A DNA stretch of 38,458 bases from Rubrobacter sp. (lineage in GTDB: Bacteria; Chloroflexota; Chloroflexia; Thermobaculales; Thermobaculaceae). This document shows positions 27,333 through 36,153 of the stretch, piece after piece. Below the pieces are notes generated by a model, which saw nothing but the letters and a program-made list of their open reading frames with translations, searched no databases and was not told where the DNA came from. The stretch spans positions 1 to 38,458 of the forward strand of contig JADDPT010000121.1 of NCBI GenBank assembly GCA_016781735.1. Direction: 5' to 3'. The position numbers were made by a program, and so were the translations under genes. How positions within the stretch are numbered: position 1 is the first letter of the stretch; every line of letters begins with the position of its first letter.

Positions 27333-29069
27333 TTAGCTCCCAGCATAGGAGGCCAGTCCAAGGGCCTCATCCTCCAGCGTGAACTGGGGGGACTGCGCGC
27401 TCTGGATCAGCGACCTAACGTATCGACTGGAGAACGGCCGTTCGATATTGAGCACCGGTAGGAGGTCGTCAATGAGAGCGGTAAGGGTGCCACCCTCGCC
27501 AGGCTCGCCTACCAGCTCGAAAGCGCTCTGAAGCAGCCGGTCCACCCTCTTTCGGTCCGCCTCGCTTACGCGCTTCTTGCCGTTTAGTCCGCCAACCTTC
27601 TCCTCAGTGAGCAGGTAGCCCGGGTCTATAGGGCACTCGTACACCACGGGGCCGAAGTACCACCTCTCCTTACGGGAGTCGTACTGTAGAAGGCGGGACT
27701 CGGTCTGTGGCTGCCGCTCATACTCGAGCGTAAACTCGTTGCTGGTCGTGCCTTGTATCAGCGAGAAAGTCGCTCCCGGCACGAGAGCGCTTTGGTAGAA
27801 CTCCTCCAAGCCCGCGATGTACGTTCCCCTGTTGCCGAGGCCCAGCCGGAGCTCCGCCAGGTACGTTGCGTAGTTCATCGGATCCTGCAGGCGCAGCACA
27901 ACCACCGTCTGGTCCTCCATCAGAGGCTGCGGCATCATAAGCTGTGCAGAGGGACCGACGGGCAACACGCCGTTCTCGCTCTCGTACCACGTGAGCACAT
28001 GCCGGAGCACGAGTGTCCCGGCACCCCCGAGCGTGGTGGTAGGATCTTGGTCCGCGAGCTCCGGATCAGTGAGATAGCGGTAGTCCTGAGCCACCTCTGT
28101 CGCCTTGCGCACAGTCTGGCCAATGGGCGGCAGTTGGCTGGTGGCCCACAATCGGTCAGCAGCCGTTCCAACGAACCTGAAGTCCTTCTTCTCGCGTTGC
28201 AGCCGGAAGTTCAGCGTGAAGCGCTGCAGCGAGTAATCGGCATCCCCAAGCCGCCGATTCACCAGCCCGTCCGAAAGGATCTCCTCGTCGGAGAGGGGCT
28301 CCCCACGCTCCTCGATGTATTCCTTGATTTCCTTGAGCTGTCCCTTTGATAGCCTCTCGAGCCGGTCTTCAAGGTAGTACTCGTTGCCGAAGCGCACGAA
28401 ACGGAAGTCCTCCTCCAGGAAGTTGGAAAGCACCCTCTGGAAGGCGGGTCCATGCTGGGCGAGAATGGCGGCTGGGTCTTGCGTGAGGTCGACTTCTACG
28501 CCACCGACGAGCACCGAGCTCGCTTGCGTCGGTTCTGGCTCCTCCTCCACGAAGAGTTCTGCTTCAGCGGCGATCTCCGGCTCAACCTCGTCGGAGTACA
28601 CGTCGGGGAAGATCACGTTTGTGGGCTCAGGCATCACCATGATGATCTCTGGAATGTCGCGTCCGATTCCCCGGACAGCCTGCAGGTCTTCCTCCGTCGG
28701 CACCCTCGATCCCGTGAAGAGCCTGCTCTTGTAGGTATGTGCCTTATCGACCTTCGACGCGGGATCAACAGGCGGCAAGCCCGCCTTCGTCGTCGAGAAC
28801 GTGATGTCGCCGTCCGCCTCCTCGCGACCGAACACGTGGTGATTCGTTGCGAGGCTGCTGCTAATCAACTCACGAGCCATATTGGCGTCACCTGGTAGAG
28901 CTACCTGTGAAGTTGAGGTGAGGTACTCCTGCAAGTTCGTCAACCGCTGGCGGATGGGGGCGTCCTCGGAGTAGAAACGGGCACGGGCCGTCAGTAGCTC
29001 GAACACCGTCCACGCTATCTGCTGCTCCTCGACTGTCCCAGCCCACTGGATCTCCGTTGCCTGTGCCAT
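27333..29069 (-). CDS. unknown 578-residue protein with tandem winged-helix-like units
   Basis: I do not recognise a named family. Residues 1-60 are helical. Residues 64-100 look like a small wing-type unit (ARELISSSLATNHHVFGREE). Residues 150-200 form an acidic, proline-containing linker. Residues 205-310 contain two similar segments ending EEDFRFVRFGNEYYLEDRL and REKKDFRFVGTAADRLWAT, each preceded by helices, a pattern like winged-helix (HARE-HTH) domains. Residues 350-480 are mostly beta-rich and the C-terminus is helical. No signal peptide or membrane segment is seen, so a cytosolic location is likely. ATG 29069 has GAGGAGGG 11 bases upstream. The 30-base gap from the upstream microprotein and 7-base gap to the HEAT gene indicate one operon. 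A DNA- or RNA-binding role is a guess from the wing-like motif. Confidence 0.75.
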   Translation of the reverse strand: MAQATEIQWAGTVEEQQIAWTVFELLTARARFYSEDAPIRQRLTNLQEYLTSTSQVALPGDANMARELISSSLATNHHVFGREEADGDITFSTTKAGLPPVDPASKVDKAHTYKSRLFTGSRVPTEEDLQAVRGIGRDIPEIIMVMPEPTNVIFPDVYSDEVEPEIAAEAELFVEEEPEPTQASSVLVGGVEVDLTQDPAAILAQHGPAFQRVLSNFLEEDFRFVRFGNEYYLEDRLERLSKGQLKEIKEYIEERGEPLSDEEILSDGLVNRRLGDADYSLQRFTLNFRLQREKKDFRFVGTAADRLWATSQLPPIGQTVRKATEVAQDYRYLTDPELADQDPTTTLGGAGTLVLRHVLTWYESENGVLPVGPSAQLMMPQPLMEDQTVVVLRLQDPMNYATYLAELRLGLGNRGTYIAGLEEFYQSALVPGATFSLIQGTTSNEFTLEYERQPQTESRLLQYDSRKERWYFGPVVYECPIDPGYLLTEEKVGGLNGKKRVSEADRKRVDRLLQSAFELVGEPGEGGTLTALIDDLLPVLNIERPFSSRYVRSLIQSAQSPQFTLEDEALGLASYAGS

Positions 29070-29099
29070 CTGATGTACGCCCTCCTCGATAAGCGGCCG

Positions 29100-29243
29100 C
29101 TACTCGCCCGACCGCTGGTTGATGACCGCCCCAATGAACCACTGTGTCAACGTCTCGATGCCCTGCGGCGCTCCCGACGCGATCAGACGCTCGATGATCT
29201 CGCGAACGTGGGCTTCATCTACGTTCAACTCTTGTGCTTCCAC
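29100..29243 (-). CDS. 47-residue microprotein heading the 578-aa/HEAT operon
   Basis: A small acidic, all-helical frame on the minus strand, starting at GTG 29243 and stopping at TAG 29100-29102. It contains VDEAHVREIIERLIASG, PQGIETLTQWF and IGAVINQRSGE. GAGG lies 9 bases before the GTG. It is 30 bases upstream of the 578-residue gene, and the ribosome binding site of that gene lies in the gap. The codon makeup is like its neighbours. The helical heptad-like pattern suggests a binding partner. No function is known to me. Confidence 0.55.
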   Translation of the reverse strand: MEAQELNVDEAHVREIIERLIASGAPQGIETLTQWFIGAVINQRSGE

Positions 29244-29527
29244 TTCGTGTTACCTCGTCTCCCTGACCTATGCTCGCCTACAAACGGCTCTACCCCGCTC
29301 TATCATCGTCAGCGGGGTGTCGTTCACGTGGCGAGTAAGTGATACTCGTCCGCCGCTCGGGCACGGGACACACTCTTACGGACGACTCCGCCACCCTGCT
29401 CTCGCCAATACAGGCTCGAAGCTCCGAATGAGCTCTACCAGTGTCGAGGTGAGTCACCAACGTGGGAGTTCCGCTCCCATGACCAGAGAACGCTAAACTC
29501 CACGTCACCCTTGCCAATTCTACCAGT
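29244..29527. other. 284-base gap between nadK and the microprotein operon
   Basis: No gene seen. It contains two inverted repeats: CCCCGCT/AGCGGGG (29293-29299 with 29311-29317) and TGGGAG/CTCCCA (29463-29468 with 29474-29479). The first sits about 50 bases upstream of the microprotein start and could be an operator, while the second may help end nadK transcription. Neither has a T-run. No clear promoter was found. Confidence 0.4.
29293..29317. repeat. 7-base-arm inverted repeat upstream of the microprotein operon
   Basis: CCCCGCT (29293-29299) and AGCGGGG (29311-29317) enclose an 11-base centre. Its position 50 bases upstream of the GTG at 29243 suggests an operator or a stem in the leader, but a terminator for nadK read-through is also possible. 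Confidence 0.4.
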
Positions 29528-30403
29528 CTACGGCCCGGTACTTCCAGGCGGTAGTGGCCCGGTCCTTTCTGTGTTGTGCTGCAGGCGAGGTACTAGCTGC
29601 GAGTAGAAGGCGGAAGGTGGAGACAGTCGAATGAACCGGGCGCGCTCCGGGCTGGTGCTTATCAGTAGCCGCTCTCCATACAATACCGGCACGTCCAGCT
29701 GACCATCCACCGAAACCGCTGCATCCTGCGGACGCACCAAGCTTAGCTCGACAAGCGATCCCTCGGGCAGCACGGTAGAGTGCACTGTGCTGAGATGGGG
29801 AGCGATCGGCGTGAGCAGGATGTTCGACATCTCGGGCGCGAGTATCGGCCCTCCAGCGGCCAGTGAGTACGCGGTCGAGCCTGTAGCGGTTGCCGCGATG
29901 ATCCCGTCCGCGACATAGTGGCCGAGCAGCGCGCCGTCGACCTTCACGCTGATCCATACCGAGCGCGGCCTGGCACCCCGAGCGAGCACCGCGTCGTTGA
30001 GTGCCGTGTAGCGCTCGATCTGTGCTCCCTCCCTATGGTGTTCGATATTGAGCAGGCTGCGCTCTTCCTCGCGGTAATCTCCCTGCAGCAACCGCCGCAA
30101 TGCCTCGGGCAACTCATCATGGTCGGTCTCGGCCAGGAACCCCAGCCGGCCTGCCGACACTCCGAGTACTGGGATCTGATGCTGCGCGGCCGTTCGCTGA
30201 CCGCGCAGCACCGTCCCGTCTCCACCCACGGCTATCAGCAGGTCTGTTCCGCGAGTCGGTGGACAGTCACGGCCCCGCTCCCGCCTGGAGCGCTCGACCG
30301 TTACGCCTGCATCCCGCAGGGTGCGCTCGGCCAGGTCCGCCAGCTCGGCCGCCTCGCGGCTCCTGGGACGCGTGATAATGAGCACCTTGGACAGTTGATC
30401 CAT
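29528..30403 (-). CDS. nadK: NAD kinase
   Basis: Phosphorylates NAD to NADP, controlling the NADP pool. The ATP/NAD-binding motif GGDGTVLRG is at residues 60-68, followed by NDAVLARGARP and DGIIAATATGSTAYSLAAGGP, where the usual TPTGSTAY reads TATGSTAY. The 291-residue length is typical. ATG 30403 shares a base with the tlyA stop (TGATG), so the two are translationally coupled, a classic pairing in bacteria. The C-terminal 40 residues are less conserved and basic/proline-rich. Confidence 0.95.
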   Translation of the reverse strand: MDQLSKVLIITRPRSREAAELADLAERTLRDAGVTVERSRRERGRDCPPTRGTDLLIAVGGDGTVLRGQRTAAQHQIPVLGVSAGRLGFLAETDHDELPEALRRLLQGDYREEERSLLNIEHHREGAQIERYTALNDAVLARGARPRSVWISVKVDGALLGHYVADGIIAATATGSTAYSLAAGGPILAPEMSNILLTPIAPHLSTVHSTVLPEGSLVELSLVRPQDAAVSVDGQLDVPVLYGERLLISTSPERARFIRLSPPSAFYSQLVPRLQHNTERTGPLPPGSTGP

Positions 30404-31221
30404 CAGTCGGTCCCACGCGCGAGTTGCGAAGACTCCGCAAGAGCGACTTCAATCTGGGAGCGCACTTCAGGCGGGTCAGCCACTCCTGCGCCGAGCCATG
30501 CTACGAACTCTATGTTGCCCGCGGGGCCGAGCAGCGGAGATGCCGTCAGTCCCCTCACCGGCAGCCCAAGCGTCTGTGCGTGGGTCGCCACCTTGAGCAG
30601 TACCGCGCGATGAGTCTCCGGATCACGCACGACACCACCCTTGCCTACCTCGCCGCGTCCGGCCTCGAACTGCGGCTTGACCAGCAGGACGTAGTCGGCA
30701 TCCGTACGTGCCAACCGCATCAAGTTCCTGAGCACGAGGGTCAGCGAGATGAACGACAGGTCCGCCACCACCATGTCCACACGCTCGGGCAGCTCCTGCA
30801 GGTAGCGCACGTTCGTGCGCTCCAGCACGGTTACCCGTGGATCGGTGCGCAGCTTCCAGTCCAGCTGGCCGTAACCTACATCCACGGCGTAGACACGCGC
30901 GGCGCCCCACTGCAGCAGGACGTCGGTGAAGCCGCCAGTAGACGCGCCCGCGTCCAGCGCAGTACGGGACCGCGGTTCGATTCCGAACCGATCCAGCGCG
31001 TGCGCCAGCTTCTCACCCCCTCGGCTCACGTACCGGGAGCGTTCAACACAAGCTACCTCGGCACCGGTCGGCACGAGCGCAGCGGCTTTGTCCACACGCA
31101 CTCCGTCCACATGGACCGCGCCCGCGAGTATCAGAGCTTGCGCTTTCTCGCGGCTGGGACTCAGTCCCCGCTCAACCAGCAGCACGTCGAGCCTGCGCCG
31201 ATCCGCCCTGGGCCCTGTCAA
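30403..31221 (-). CDS. tlyA: TlyA-type rRNA 2'-O-methyltransferase
   Basis: S4-domain plus FtsJ-like methyltransferase of the TlyA family, which methylates ribosomal RNA. The S4 domain is at residues 10-65 (RRLDVLLVERGLSPSREKAQ and GAVHVDGVRV). The SAM-binding motif is ALDAGASTGGFTDVLLQWGA, then VYAVDVGYGQL and DLSFISLTLVL, with LLVKPQFEAGRGEVGKGG near the C-terminus. It starts with TTG 31221, whose TG is shared with the ruvC stop (TTGA). The 272-residue length is usual. It leads into nadK without a gap. Antibiotic-related roles are known for mycobacterial TlyA only, so no claim is made here. Confidence 0.92.
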   Translation of the reverse strand: MTGPRADRRRLDVLLVERGLSPSREKAQALILAGAVHVDGVRVDKAAALVPTGAEVACVERSRYVSRGGEKLAHALDRFGIEPRSRTALDAGASTGGFTDVLLQWGAARVYAVDVGYGQLDWKLRTDPRVTVLERTNVRYLQELPERVDMVVADLSFISLTLVLRNLMRLARTDADYVLLVKPQFEAGRGEVGKGGVVRDPETHRAVLLKVATHAQTLGLPVRGLTASPLLGPAGNIEFVAWLGAGVADPPEVRSQIEVALAESSQLARGTD

Positions 31222-31730
31222 GTGGTGCTCCGCGTCATGCCGGCGAGCTCGTTGAGGCGGTAGCTGTTACAGTGGCAGATCGCTACCGCAAGCGCGTCCG
31301 CCGCGTCGTCTGGCCTTGGCGTCTCATCCAGCCGCAGCAGCATCGTCATGAAGTCCTGTATCTGAGTCTTGTCCGCGCCACCGTAGCCCACCAGCGCCTG
31401 CTTGACCTGCATTGGTGTGTACTCGAAGAGAGGCAACCCCTGCTGCCGTACGGAGAGCAGCACGACGCCGCGGGCGTGGCCTACGACCAGTGCGGTCTTA
31501 GCGTTTCGGGAGAAGAACAGTTCCTCTACGCCTACGTGATCCGGTCGGAGCCGGTCCATCAGAGCGGTCAGCTGCTCGTGAATCATCAGCAATCGGTCGG
31601 ACAGGGGAATTCCGGCGGGAGTGCGTATCACGCCGTGTTCGAGACACTCGTAGTCGTACCCGTCGTAGCTTACGAGACCGAACCCCAGGATGGCGGTCCC
31701 CGGGTCTATGCCCAGCACACGCAGGTTCAA
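31218..31730 (-). CDS. ruvC: Holliday junction resolvase RuvC
   Basis: Cuts Holliday junctions in recombination with RuvAB. The catalytic acids are visible: Asp in VLGIDPGTA, Glu in VGVEELFFSRN, and the pair in RPDDAADALAVAICH. The RNase H-like fold is complete at 170 residues. It starts with TTG 31730, 6 bases after the yebC stop, with only weak AGG upstream. The TGA stop overlaps the TTG of tlyA. The yebC-ruvC neighbourhood is common across bacteria. Confidence 0.96.
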   Translation of the reverse strand: MNLRVLGIDPGTAILGFGLVSYDGYDYECLEHGVIRTPAGIPLSDRLLMIHEQLTALMDRLRPDHVGVEELFFSRNAKTALVVGHARGVVLLSVRQQGLPLFEYTPMQVKQALVGYGGADKTQIQDFMTMLLRLDETPRPDDAADALAVAICHCNSYRLNELAGMTRSTT

Positions 31731-31736
31731 GGATGC

Positions 31737-32492
31737 CTATACGGCCGAGTTGATCGCGACTTCGTCGCCCACCTGCAGGTTCGTGTACACGCCCTGCACG
31801 TCGTCAAGGTCCTCCAGCTTTTCCACTAGTCGAAGCACCGCCGCCGCCTCGCCCTCTACCGGCTCGACGCTGGTCTTCGGTGAGTACGTCTTCTCGGCGG
31901 TGATAACCGACAGTCCCTCGGAGGCGAGTGTTTCTTCGACACTCTTCAGATCCTGCAGTTGGGTCCAGACCTCTACACTGCCGTCCTCTACCTCGTTGAC
32001 GTCCTCGGCCCCCGCCTCGATGGCGAGCAGCGCGATGGCGTCACCGTCCAGACCGTCCTTTGGCTCCACGACCAGCAGGCCCCGCTCATCGAACAGCCAC
32101 CCGACTGTGCCGCTCTCGCCCATTCGTCCGCCGCCCCTGTTGAAGACGTTCCTGACTTCCGACACGGTCCTGTTACGGTTATCCGTCAGCGCCTCCACCA
32201 TCACTGCCGTTCCACCGGGGCCGTAGCCCTCGTAGAGTATGGTTTCGTAGTTGCCGCCGCCCGCTTCGCTTGTCGCCTTCTCGATCGCCCGCTTGATGTT
32301 GTCGGCAGGCATGTTGACGGCCCTCGCCTTCTGGACAGCCAGTCGTAGCCGGAAGTTGGTTTCCGGGTCGCCACCTCCCTCCCTGGCGGCCACGCTAATC
32401 TCGCGCGACACCTTCGTGAAGAGTTGCCCGCGCTTGGCGTCCGTAGCCTCCTTCTTGCGCTTGATCGTGGACCATTTGGAGTGGCCGGACAT
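31737..32492 (-). CDS. yebC: YebC/PmpR family probable transcriptional regulator
   Basis: Member of the YebC/TACO1 family; some members regulate transcription and others aid translation at proline-rich stalls. It begins MSGHSKWSTIKRKKEATDAKRG and continues FTKVSREISVAAREGGGDPE, NMPADNIKRAIEKA, YEGYGPGGTAVMVEALTDNRNRT and FNRGGGRMGESGTVGWLF. The 251-residue length is normal. I chose ATG 32492 because the family begins MSGHSKW and GGAGG lies about 7 bases upstream; the frame continues up to 32540 without homology. A promoter at 32569-32598 gives a leader of about 70 bases. The gene is divergent from guaA. Confidence 0.96.
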   Translation of the reverse strand: MSGHSKWSTIKRKKEATDAKRGQLFTKVSREISVAAREGGGDPETNFRLRLAVQKARAVNMPADNIKRAIEKATSEAGGGNYETILYEGYGPGGTAVMVEALTDNRNRTVSEVRNVFNRGGGRMGESGTVGWLFDERGLLVVEPKDGLDGDAIALLAIEAGAEDVNEVEDGSVEVWTQLQDLKSVEETLASEGLSVITAEKTYSPKTSVEPVEGEAAAVLRLVEKLEDLDDVQGVYTNLQVGDEVAINSAV

Positions 32493-32568
32493 CGGAGACC
32501 TCCAGTGGTAGGGGATTGATAGGGAGTACGGTGATCGCAAAAACTAAGCCGCCGCCTCTCGCAGGCGA

Positions 32569-32598
32569 ATTATAGCAACCCCGTCTTTTGCCGCACAA
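32569..32598 (-). promoter_or_regulatory. yebC promoter
   Basis: On the minus strand TTGTGC (32593-32598), 18-base spacer, TATAAT (32569-32574). The -35 box lies five bases from the divergent guaA -35 box at 32604-32609. Confidence 0.6.
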
Positions 32599-32603
32599 CG
32601 GCG

Positions 32604-32632
32604 TTGCCAGCGGGCTGACGTCTCCTTATAAT
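32604..32632 (+). promoter_or_regulatory. guaA promoter giving a leaderless transcript
   Basis: TTGCCA (32604-32609), exact 17-base spacer, TATAAT (32627-32632). The guaA ATG is at 32639-32641, six bases after the -10 box, where transcription itself should begin. No ribosome binding site is needed or seen. Confidence 0.75.
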
Positions 32633-32638
32633 CGGCTG

Positions 32639-34276
32639 ATGACTAATACTCCCCCCACAACTGCAGGGCTGCCCGTAGTCGCCGAGCCGCACCTGTCCGC
32701 TCAGCTAAATGCCGCGGCTGTCGAAACCGAGCCCGTTCTCCCTGTCCATCCGTCGGTTGTCGTCCTCGATTTCGGGTCCCAATACTCGCAGTTGATCACT
32801 CGCCGAGTGCGAGAACTGAACGTCTACTCCCAGCTCGTGCCAAGTGACGCGACGTGGGAGCAGGTTAGAGAGCTGAACCCCAAGGCGGTTATCCTGTCCG
32901 GCGGACCGTCTAGCGTGTATGATCCTGACGCGCCTTCTCTTCCCCCTTGGGTTGCGGACTGCGGCCTTCCGGTCCTGGCAATCTGCTACGGCCTGCAGCT
33001 TCTGGCCCACCGGCTGGGCGGGAAGGTAGAGCCAGCACACGTTCGGGAGTATGGCCCCTCGGTTCTCTCGCTCGAGCAGCAGTCGCCGCTTTTCGCGGGA
33101 CTGAGCGGTGACCTTCCGGTGTGGATGAGTCACGGCGACTCCGTCACCGAGCTGCCCGAGGGTTTTGAGCCGCTTGGCAGCACGCCGGCAGCGCGCTACA
33201 GTGCGGTGCGCAAGGGTGATGTCTACGGCCTGCAGTTTCATCCCGAGGTGGTGCACACACCCGCCGGTAAGCAGATCCTCGCGAACTTCGTGCACGGCGT
33301 GGCGGGATTGGCGCCGGACTGGACGGCCAGTGAGTTCATCGAAGATGCCGTGACGGCCATCAAGGGGCAGGTCGGGTCCGAGCGGGTACTGTGTGCGCTG
33401 AGTGGTGGCGTGGACTCCTCGGTGGCGGCGACGCTCATTCACAAAGCGATCGGTGACCAACTGACCTGCATCTTCGTGGACAATGGGCTGCTGCGCCAGG
33501 GGGAAGCAGTGCAGGTTGTGCAGGTGTTTCGCGATCAGCAGCACCTCGACCTGCGGCACGTCGATGCGAGCGATCGGTTTCTGGCGGCGTTGAGTGGTGT
33601 GGTGGATCCCGAGGAGAAGCGGCGACGGATTGGCGAGACCTTCATACGGGTTTTCGAGGAGGAGGCCCTAAAACTGGGCGACGTGCCGTATCTGGCACAG
33701 GGTACGCTCTATCCGGACGTGATAGAGAGCGCGACACCGGCCACTCGTTACGCCGCGAAGATAAAGACGCACCACAACGTCGGCGGCCTTCCCAGCGACC
33801 TCTCCTTCAAACTGATCGAGCCTCTAAGGATGCTGTTCAAGGACGAGGTCCGCGAGGTCGGCATCCGACTCGGACTTCCGCCCGAGATAGTTCATCGCCA
33901 GCCCTTCCCCGGACCTGGGTTGGCCGTCCGCGTACTGGGCGAGGTGATTCCTGGTGACCTCGAGGTCCTCCGCAGAGCAGACGCGGTTGTCAGGCGCGAG
34001 ATAGCTGCCGCGGGTCTGGAGCGCCAGATCTGGCAGAGCTTTGCCGTTCTCACCCCGCTTCGTACTGTAGGCGTCATGGGAGATGGGCGCACGTATGGGA
34101 ACGTGCTCGCCATCCGCGCCGTTACATCCGACGATGCTATGACGGCTGCCTGGGCACGTCTGCCGTACGAGGTGCTGGACAGGATCAGCACTGCCGTCGT
34201 TAACGAGGTGCGGGAGGTCACGCGGGTTGTCTATGACGTGACGAGCAAGCCTCCCGGCACCATCGAGTGGGAGTAG
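32639..34276 (+). CDS. guaA: GMP synthase (glutamine-hydrolysing)
   Basis: Converts XMP to GMP using glutamine and ATP. The glutaminase domain has [22 protein letters not shown] and the nucleophile Cys116 in [10 protein letters not shown], with FHPEV. The ATP pyrophosphatase domain has the P-loop [13 protein letters not shown] and [10 protein letters not shown], then the dimerisation domain ending [17 protein letters not shown], the classic GuaA C-terminus. ATG 32639 adds about 38 residues before the glutaminase domain, unusual compared with most GuaA proteins. The only other upstream start is TTG 32588, which lies ahead of the -10 box. The result is 545 residues. The stop overlaps purD. Confidence 0.96.
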   Translation: MTNTPPTTAGLPVVAEPHLSAQLNAAAVETEPVLPVHPSVVVLDFGSQYSQLITRRVRELNVYSQLVPSDATWEQVRELNPKAVILSGGPSSVYDPDAPSLPPWVADCGLPVLAICYGLQLLAHRLGGKVEPAHVREYGPSVLSLEQQSPLFAGLSGDLPVWMSHGDSVTELPEGFEPLGSTPAARYSAVRKGDVYGLQFHPEVVHTPAGKQILANFVHGVAGLAPDWTASEFIEDAVTAIKGQVGSERVLCALSGGVDSSVAATLIHKAIGDQLTCIFVDNGLLRQGEAVQVVQVFRDQQHLDLRHVDASDRFLAALSGVVDPEEKRRRIGETFIRVFEEEALKLGDVPYLAQGTLYPDVIESATPATRYAAKIKTHHNVGGLPSDLSFKLIEPLRMLFKDEVREVGIRLGLPPEIVHRQPFPGPGLAVRVLGEVIPGDLEVLRRADAVVRREIAAAGLERQIWQSFAVLTPLRTVGVMGDGRTYGNVLAIRAVTSDDAMTAAWARLPYEVLDRISTAVVNEVREVTRVVYDVTSKPPGTIEWE

Positions 34277-35541
34277 GCGGCGGGGGGGCGCGTGTCCTCG
34301 TCGTTGGTTCCGGAGGTCGGGAGCACGCCCTCGTGCATTCTCTGTCGCGGAGCCCGCAGGCACCGGAACTATACGCACATCCGGGCAACCCCGGAATATT
34401 CGATCTGGCCAGCCCGCTGTCCCCTGAAGCCGACACAACACAGGCTACAGTGGCTGCCGCGTGGGAGCACGGAATCGGTCTGGTCGTAGTCGGTCCGGAG
34501 GCTTATTTGGAGCATGGTCTCGTCGACGAGTGTCTGGCTGCCGGTATCAACGCTTTCGGGCCGACTCGATCCGCGGCACGTCTGGAGACGAGCAAGACGT
34601 GGGCGAAGGCGATCATGCGGCGTGCCAGCGTACCAACCGCCGCCTACGCCTCCTTTGAGTCAATCGACGGAGTCCGACGCTATCTGAGAGAGCACCCGGC
34701 AGGGACGCGCGTTGTCGTCAAGGCCGATGGTGTGGCGGCTGGCAAGGGCGTACTCGTTACTACCGACATCGCAGCCGCTACCGAGTTCGCTAGGGCCTGC
34801 CTTCGCGAGGTGGCCGGGAGCAACGGACCACCGACGGTACTGGTGGAGCAAGCGTTGGATGGCGAGGAGGTCAGCCTCTTCTCGTTCGTATCGGGTGAGA
34901 CCGTCGTCCCGCTCGGCTGCGCGCGGGACTACAAAAGGGCCTACGATGGTCATGAGGGTCCGAACACGGGTGGAATGGGTGCAATAAGTCCCGTGGACCT
35001 CCCACCGAACTTCGTCGAGGACGCAACCGAGCTCGTGGTGCGGCCAGTGGCGCGAGAGATGGCACGATCGGGTGATCCGTTCTCAGGCATGGTCTTTACC
35101 GGGCTGATGCTGACGGCTGGCGGCCCGTACGTCCTCGAGTACAACGTGCGCTTCGGCGATCCGGAAACGCAGGTCCTGCTGCCCCGGCTGGAGACGGATC
35201 TCCTCGACCTGTTGATGCGGACAGCCACGGGCAACCTGGAGGGAGCACAGATCTCTCTGAGTGATGCATGCACTTGTGGTGTCACTATAGCCTCGGAGGG
35301 CTATCCGACCGCGCGAGCAGAGCCCCGACCTGTTCGGCTGGGAGAGCTCCCATCAGACACTATCCTCTACCATGCAGGCACCTCTAGCGACGTGTCCGGG
35401 ACGCTGATGGCGAGTGGGGGAAGGGTGTTCACGGCCGTTGGGCTTGGCGACACACCGGCAGGGGCGCGGGCTCGCGCCTACAGCCTGAGGAGCGCAGTGT
35501 CCTTCGAGGGTGGCTGGTGCCGGCAGGACATCGGGTTGTAG
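34267..35541 (+). CDS. purD: phosphoribosylamine--glycine ligase
   Basis: Second step of purine synthesis: joins phosphoribosylamine and glycine with ATP. It begins [18 protein letters not shown]. The ATP-grasp fold has [50 protein letters not shown] and [19 protein letters not shown] with the metal ligands. The 424-residue length is normal. GTG 34267 overlaps guaA by 10 bases and no ATG is nearer. The guaA-purD pair places two purine genes on one transcript. The tRNA-Cys gene follows on the other strand after only 5 bases, so no space is left for a purD terminator. Confidence 0.95.
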   Translation: MGVGGGGARVLVVGSGGREHALVHSLSRSPQAPELYAHPGNPGIFDLASPLSPEADTTQATVAAAWEHGIGLVVVGPEAYLEHGLVDECLAAGINAFGPTRSAARLETSKTWAKAIMRRASVPTAAYASFESIDGVRRYLREHPAGTRVVVKADGVAAGKGVLVTTDIAAATEFARACLREVAGSNGPPTVLVEQALDGEEVSLFSFVSGETVVPLGCARDYKRAYDGHEGPNTGGMGAISPVDLPPNFVEDATELVVRPVAREMARSGDPFSGMVFTGLMLTAGGPYVLEYNVRFGDPETQVLLPRLETDLLDLLMRTATGNLEGAQISLSDACTCGVTIASEGYPTARAEPRPVRLGELPSDTILYHAGTSSDVSGTLMASGGRVFTAVGLGDTPAGARARAYSLRSAVSFEGGWCRQDIGL

Positions 35542-35546
35542 GGGTC

Positions 35547-35620
<74 letters not shown>

Positions 35621-35631
35621 GGCTGTGCCCA

Positions 35632-35661
35632 AATCTAGCAAAGCGACCTAAACAGTGTCAA
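35632..35661 (-). promoter_or_regulatory. tRNA-Cys promoter
   Basis: On the minus strand TTGACA (35656-35661), 18-base spacer, TAGATT (35632-35637). The start would be about five bases before the mature 5' end. Confidence 0.65.
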
Positions 35662-35682
35662 CGCCGAGGCTCCCCTGTCCCG

Positions 35683-35712
35683 TTGCCACGGCCAGCCAGC
35701 GCCACCTATAAT
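35683..35712 (+). promoter_or_regulatory. promoter of the 118-residue membrane-tail protein
   Basis: TTGCCA (35683-35688), 18-base spacer, TATAAT (35707-35712). Transcription would start near 35719, leaving a leader of about 57 bases before ATG 35776. Confidence 0.7.
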
Positions 35713-35775
35713 TGCCGATAGCATTGCCTGTGCGGGTCAATGGAACGGCCCGCAAGCGAAGGGAGCCAATCTAAG

Positions 35776-36132
35776 ATGCCGCGTAAAACTACTCGAGGCG
35801 GCCGACAAGCCGTACGACAGCGCAGGACGGTGGGACGAGGTCCACGCACCCTGGACCAGGCTCCAGCAAGTGTTGCGGAAATGCCACAGGACAGCGTCAT
35901 ACCGTCAATAACCGCCACTAGCCCGGCCGCACCGGTCGCCCCAGCATCAGGTCCGCGTCCCCGACCCGCGGTGGGCAGCCGGCCGACGGTCTCTGGCAGC
36001 TCGCTTTCCACTGAGCAGGTGCGCAATGAGTTCCGCTATATACGCGGCGACCTCGTGCGGCTACTTGTGACGACGGTTGCCGTAACCCTGTTCATGGTGA
36101 TAGCGCACTATATAATCAACGTTCTCAACTAA
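35776..36132 (+). CDS. small basic protein with C-terminal membrane anchor
   Basis: 118 residues. The first 25 are rich in Arg and Lys (MPRKTTRGGRQAVRQRRTVG). A long Pro/Ala/Ser-rich segment follows (about 28-78), then a charged helix (STEQVRNEFRYIRGDLVRLL) and one hydrophobic segment (about 96-115, VTTVAVTLFMVIAHYIINVL) at the very end. This is tail-anchored topology with the N-terminus expected in the cytosol. I see no known family. ATG 35776 is preceded by AAGGGAG with about 11 bases of spacing; an earlier ATG at 35740 lacks one. The strong promoter upstream and the large stem-loop downstream make a stand-alone transcript likely. Confidence 0.6.
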   Translation: MPRKTTRGGRQAVRQRRTVGRGPRTLDQAPASVAEMPQDSVIPSITATSPAAPVAPASGPRPRPAVGSRPTVSGSSLSTEQVRNEFRYIRGDLVRLLVTTVAVTLFMVIAHYIINVLN

Positions 36133-36153
36133 GCTCAGCGGTGCCTCACTCGC

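Noticed and set aside
29318-29340. Partial similarity to a ParB binding site (TTCACGTGG)
   Set aside because: Only half of the parS palindrome is present and it is 20 kb from parAB.
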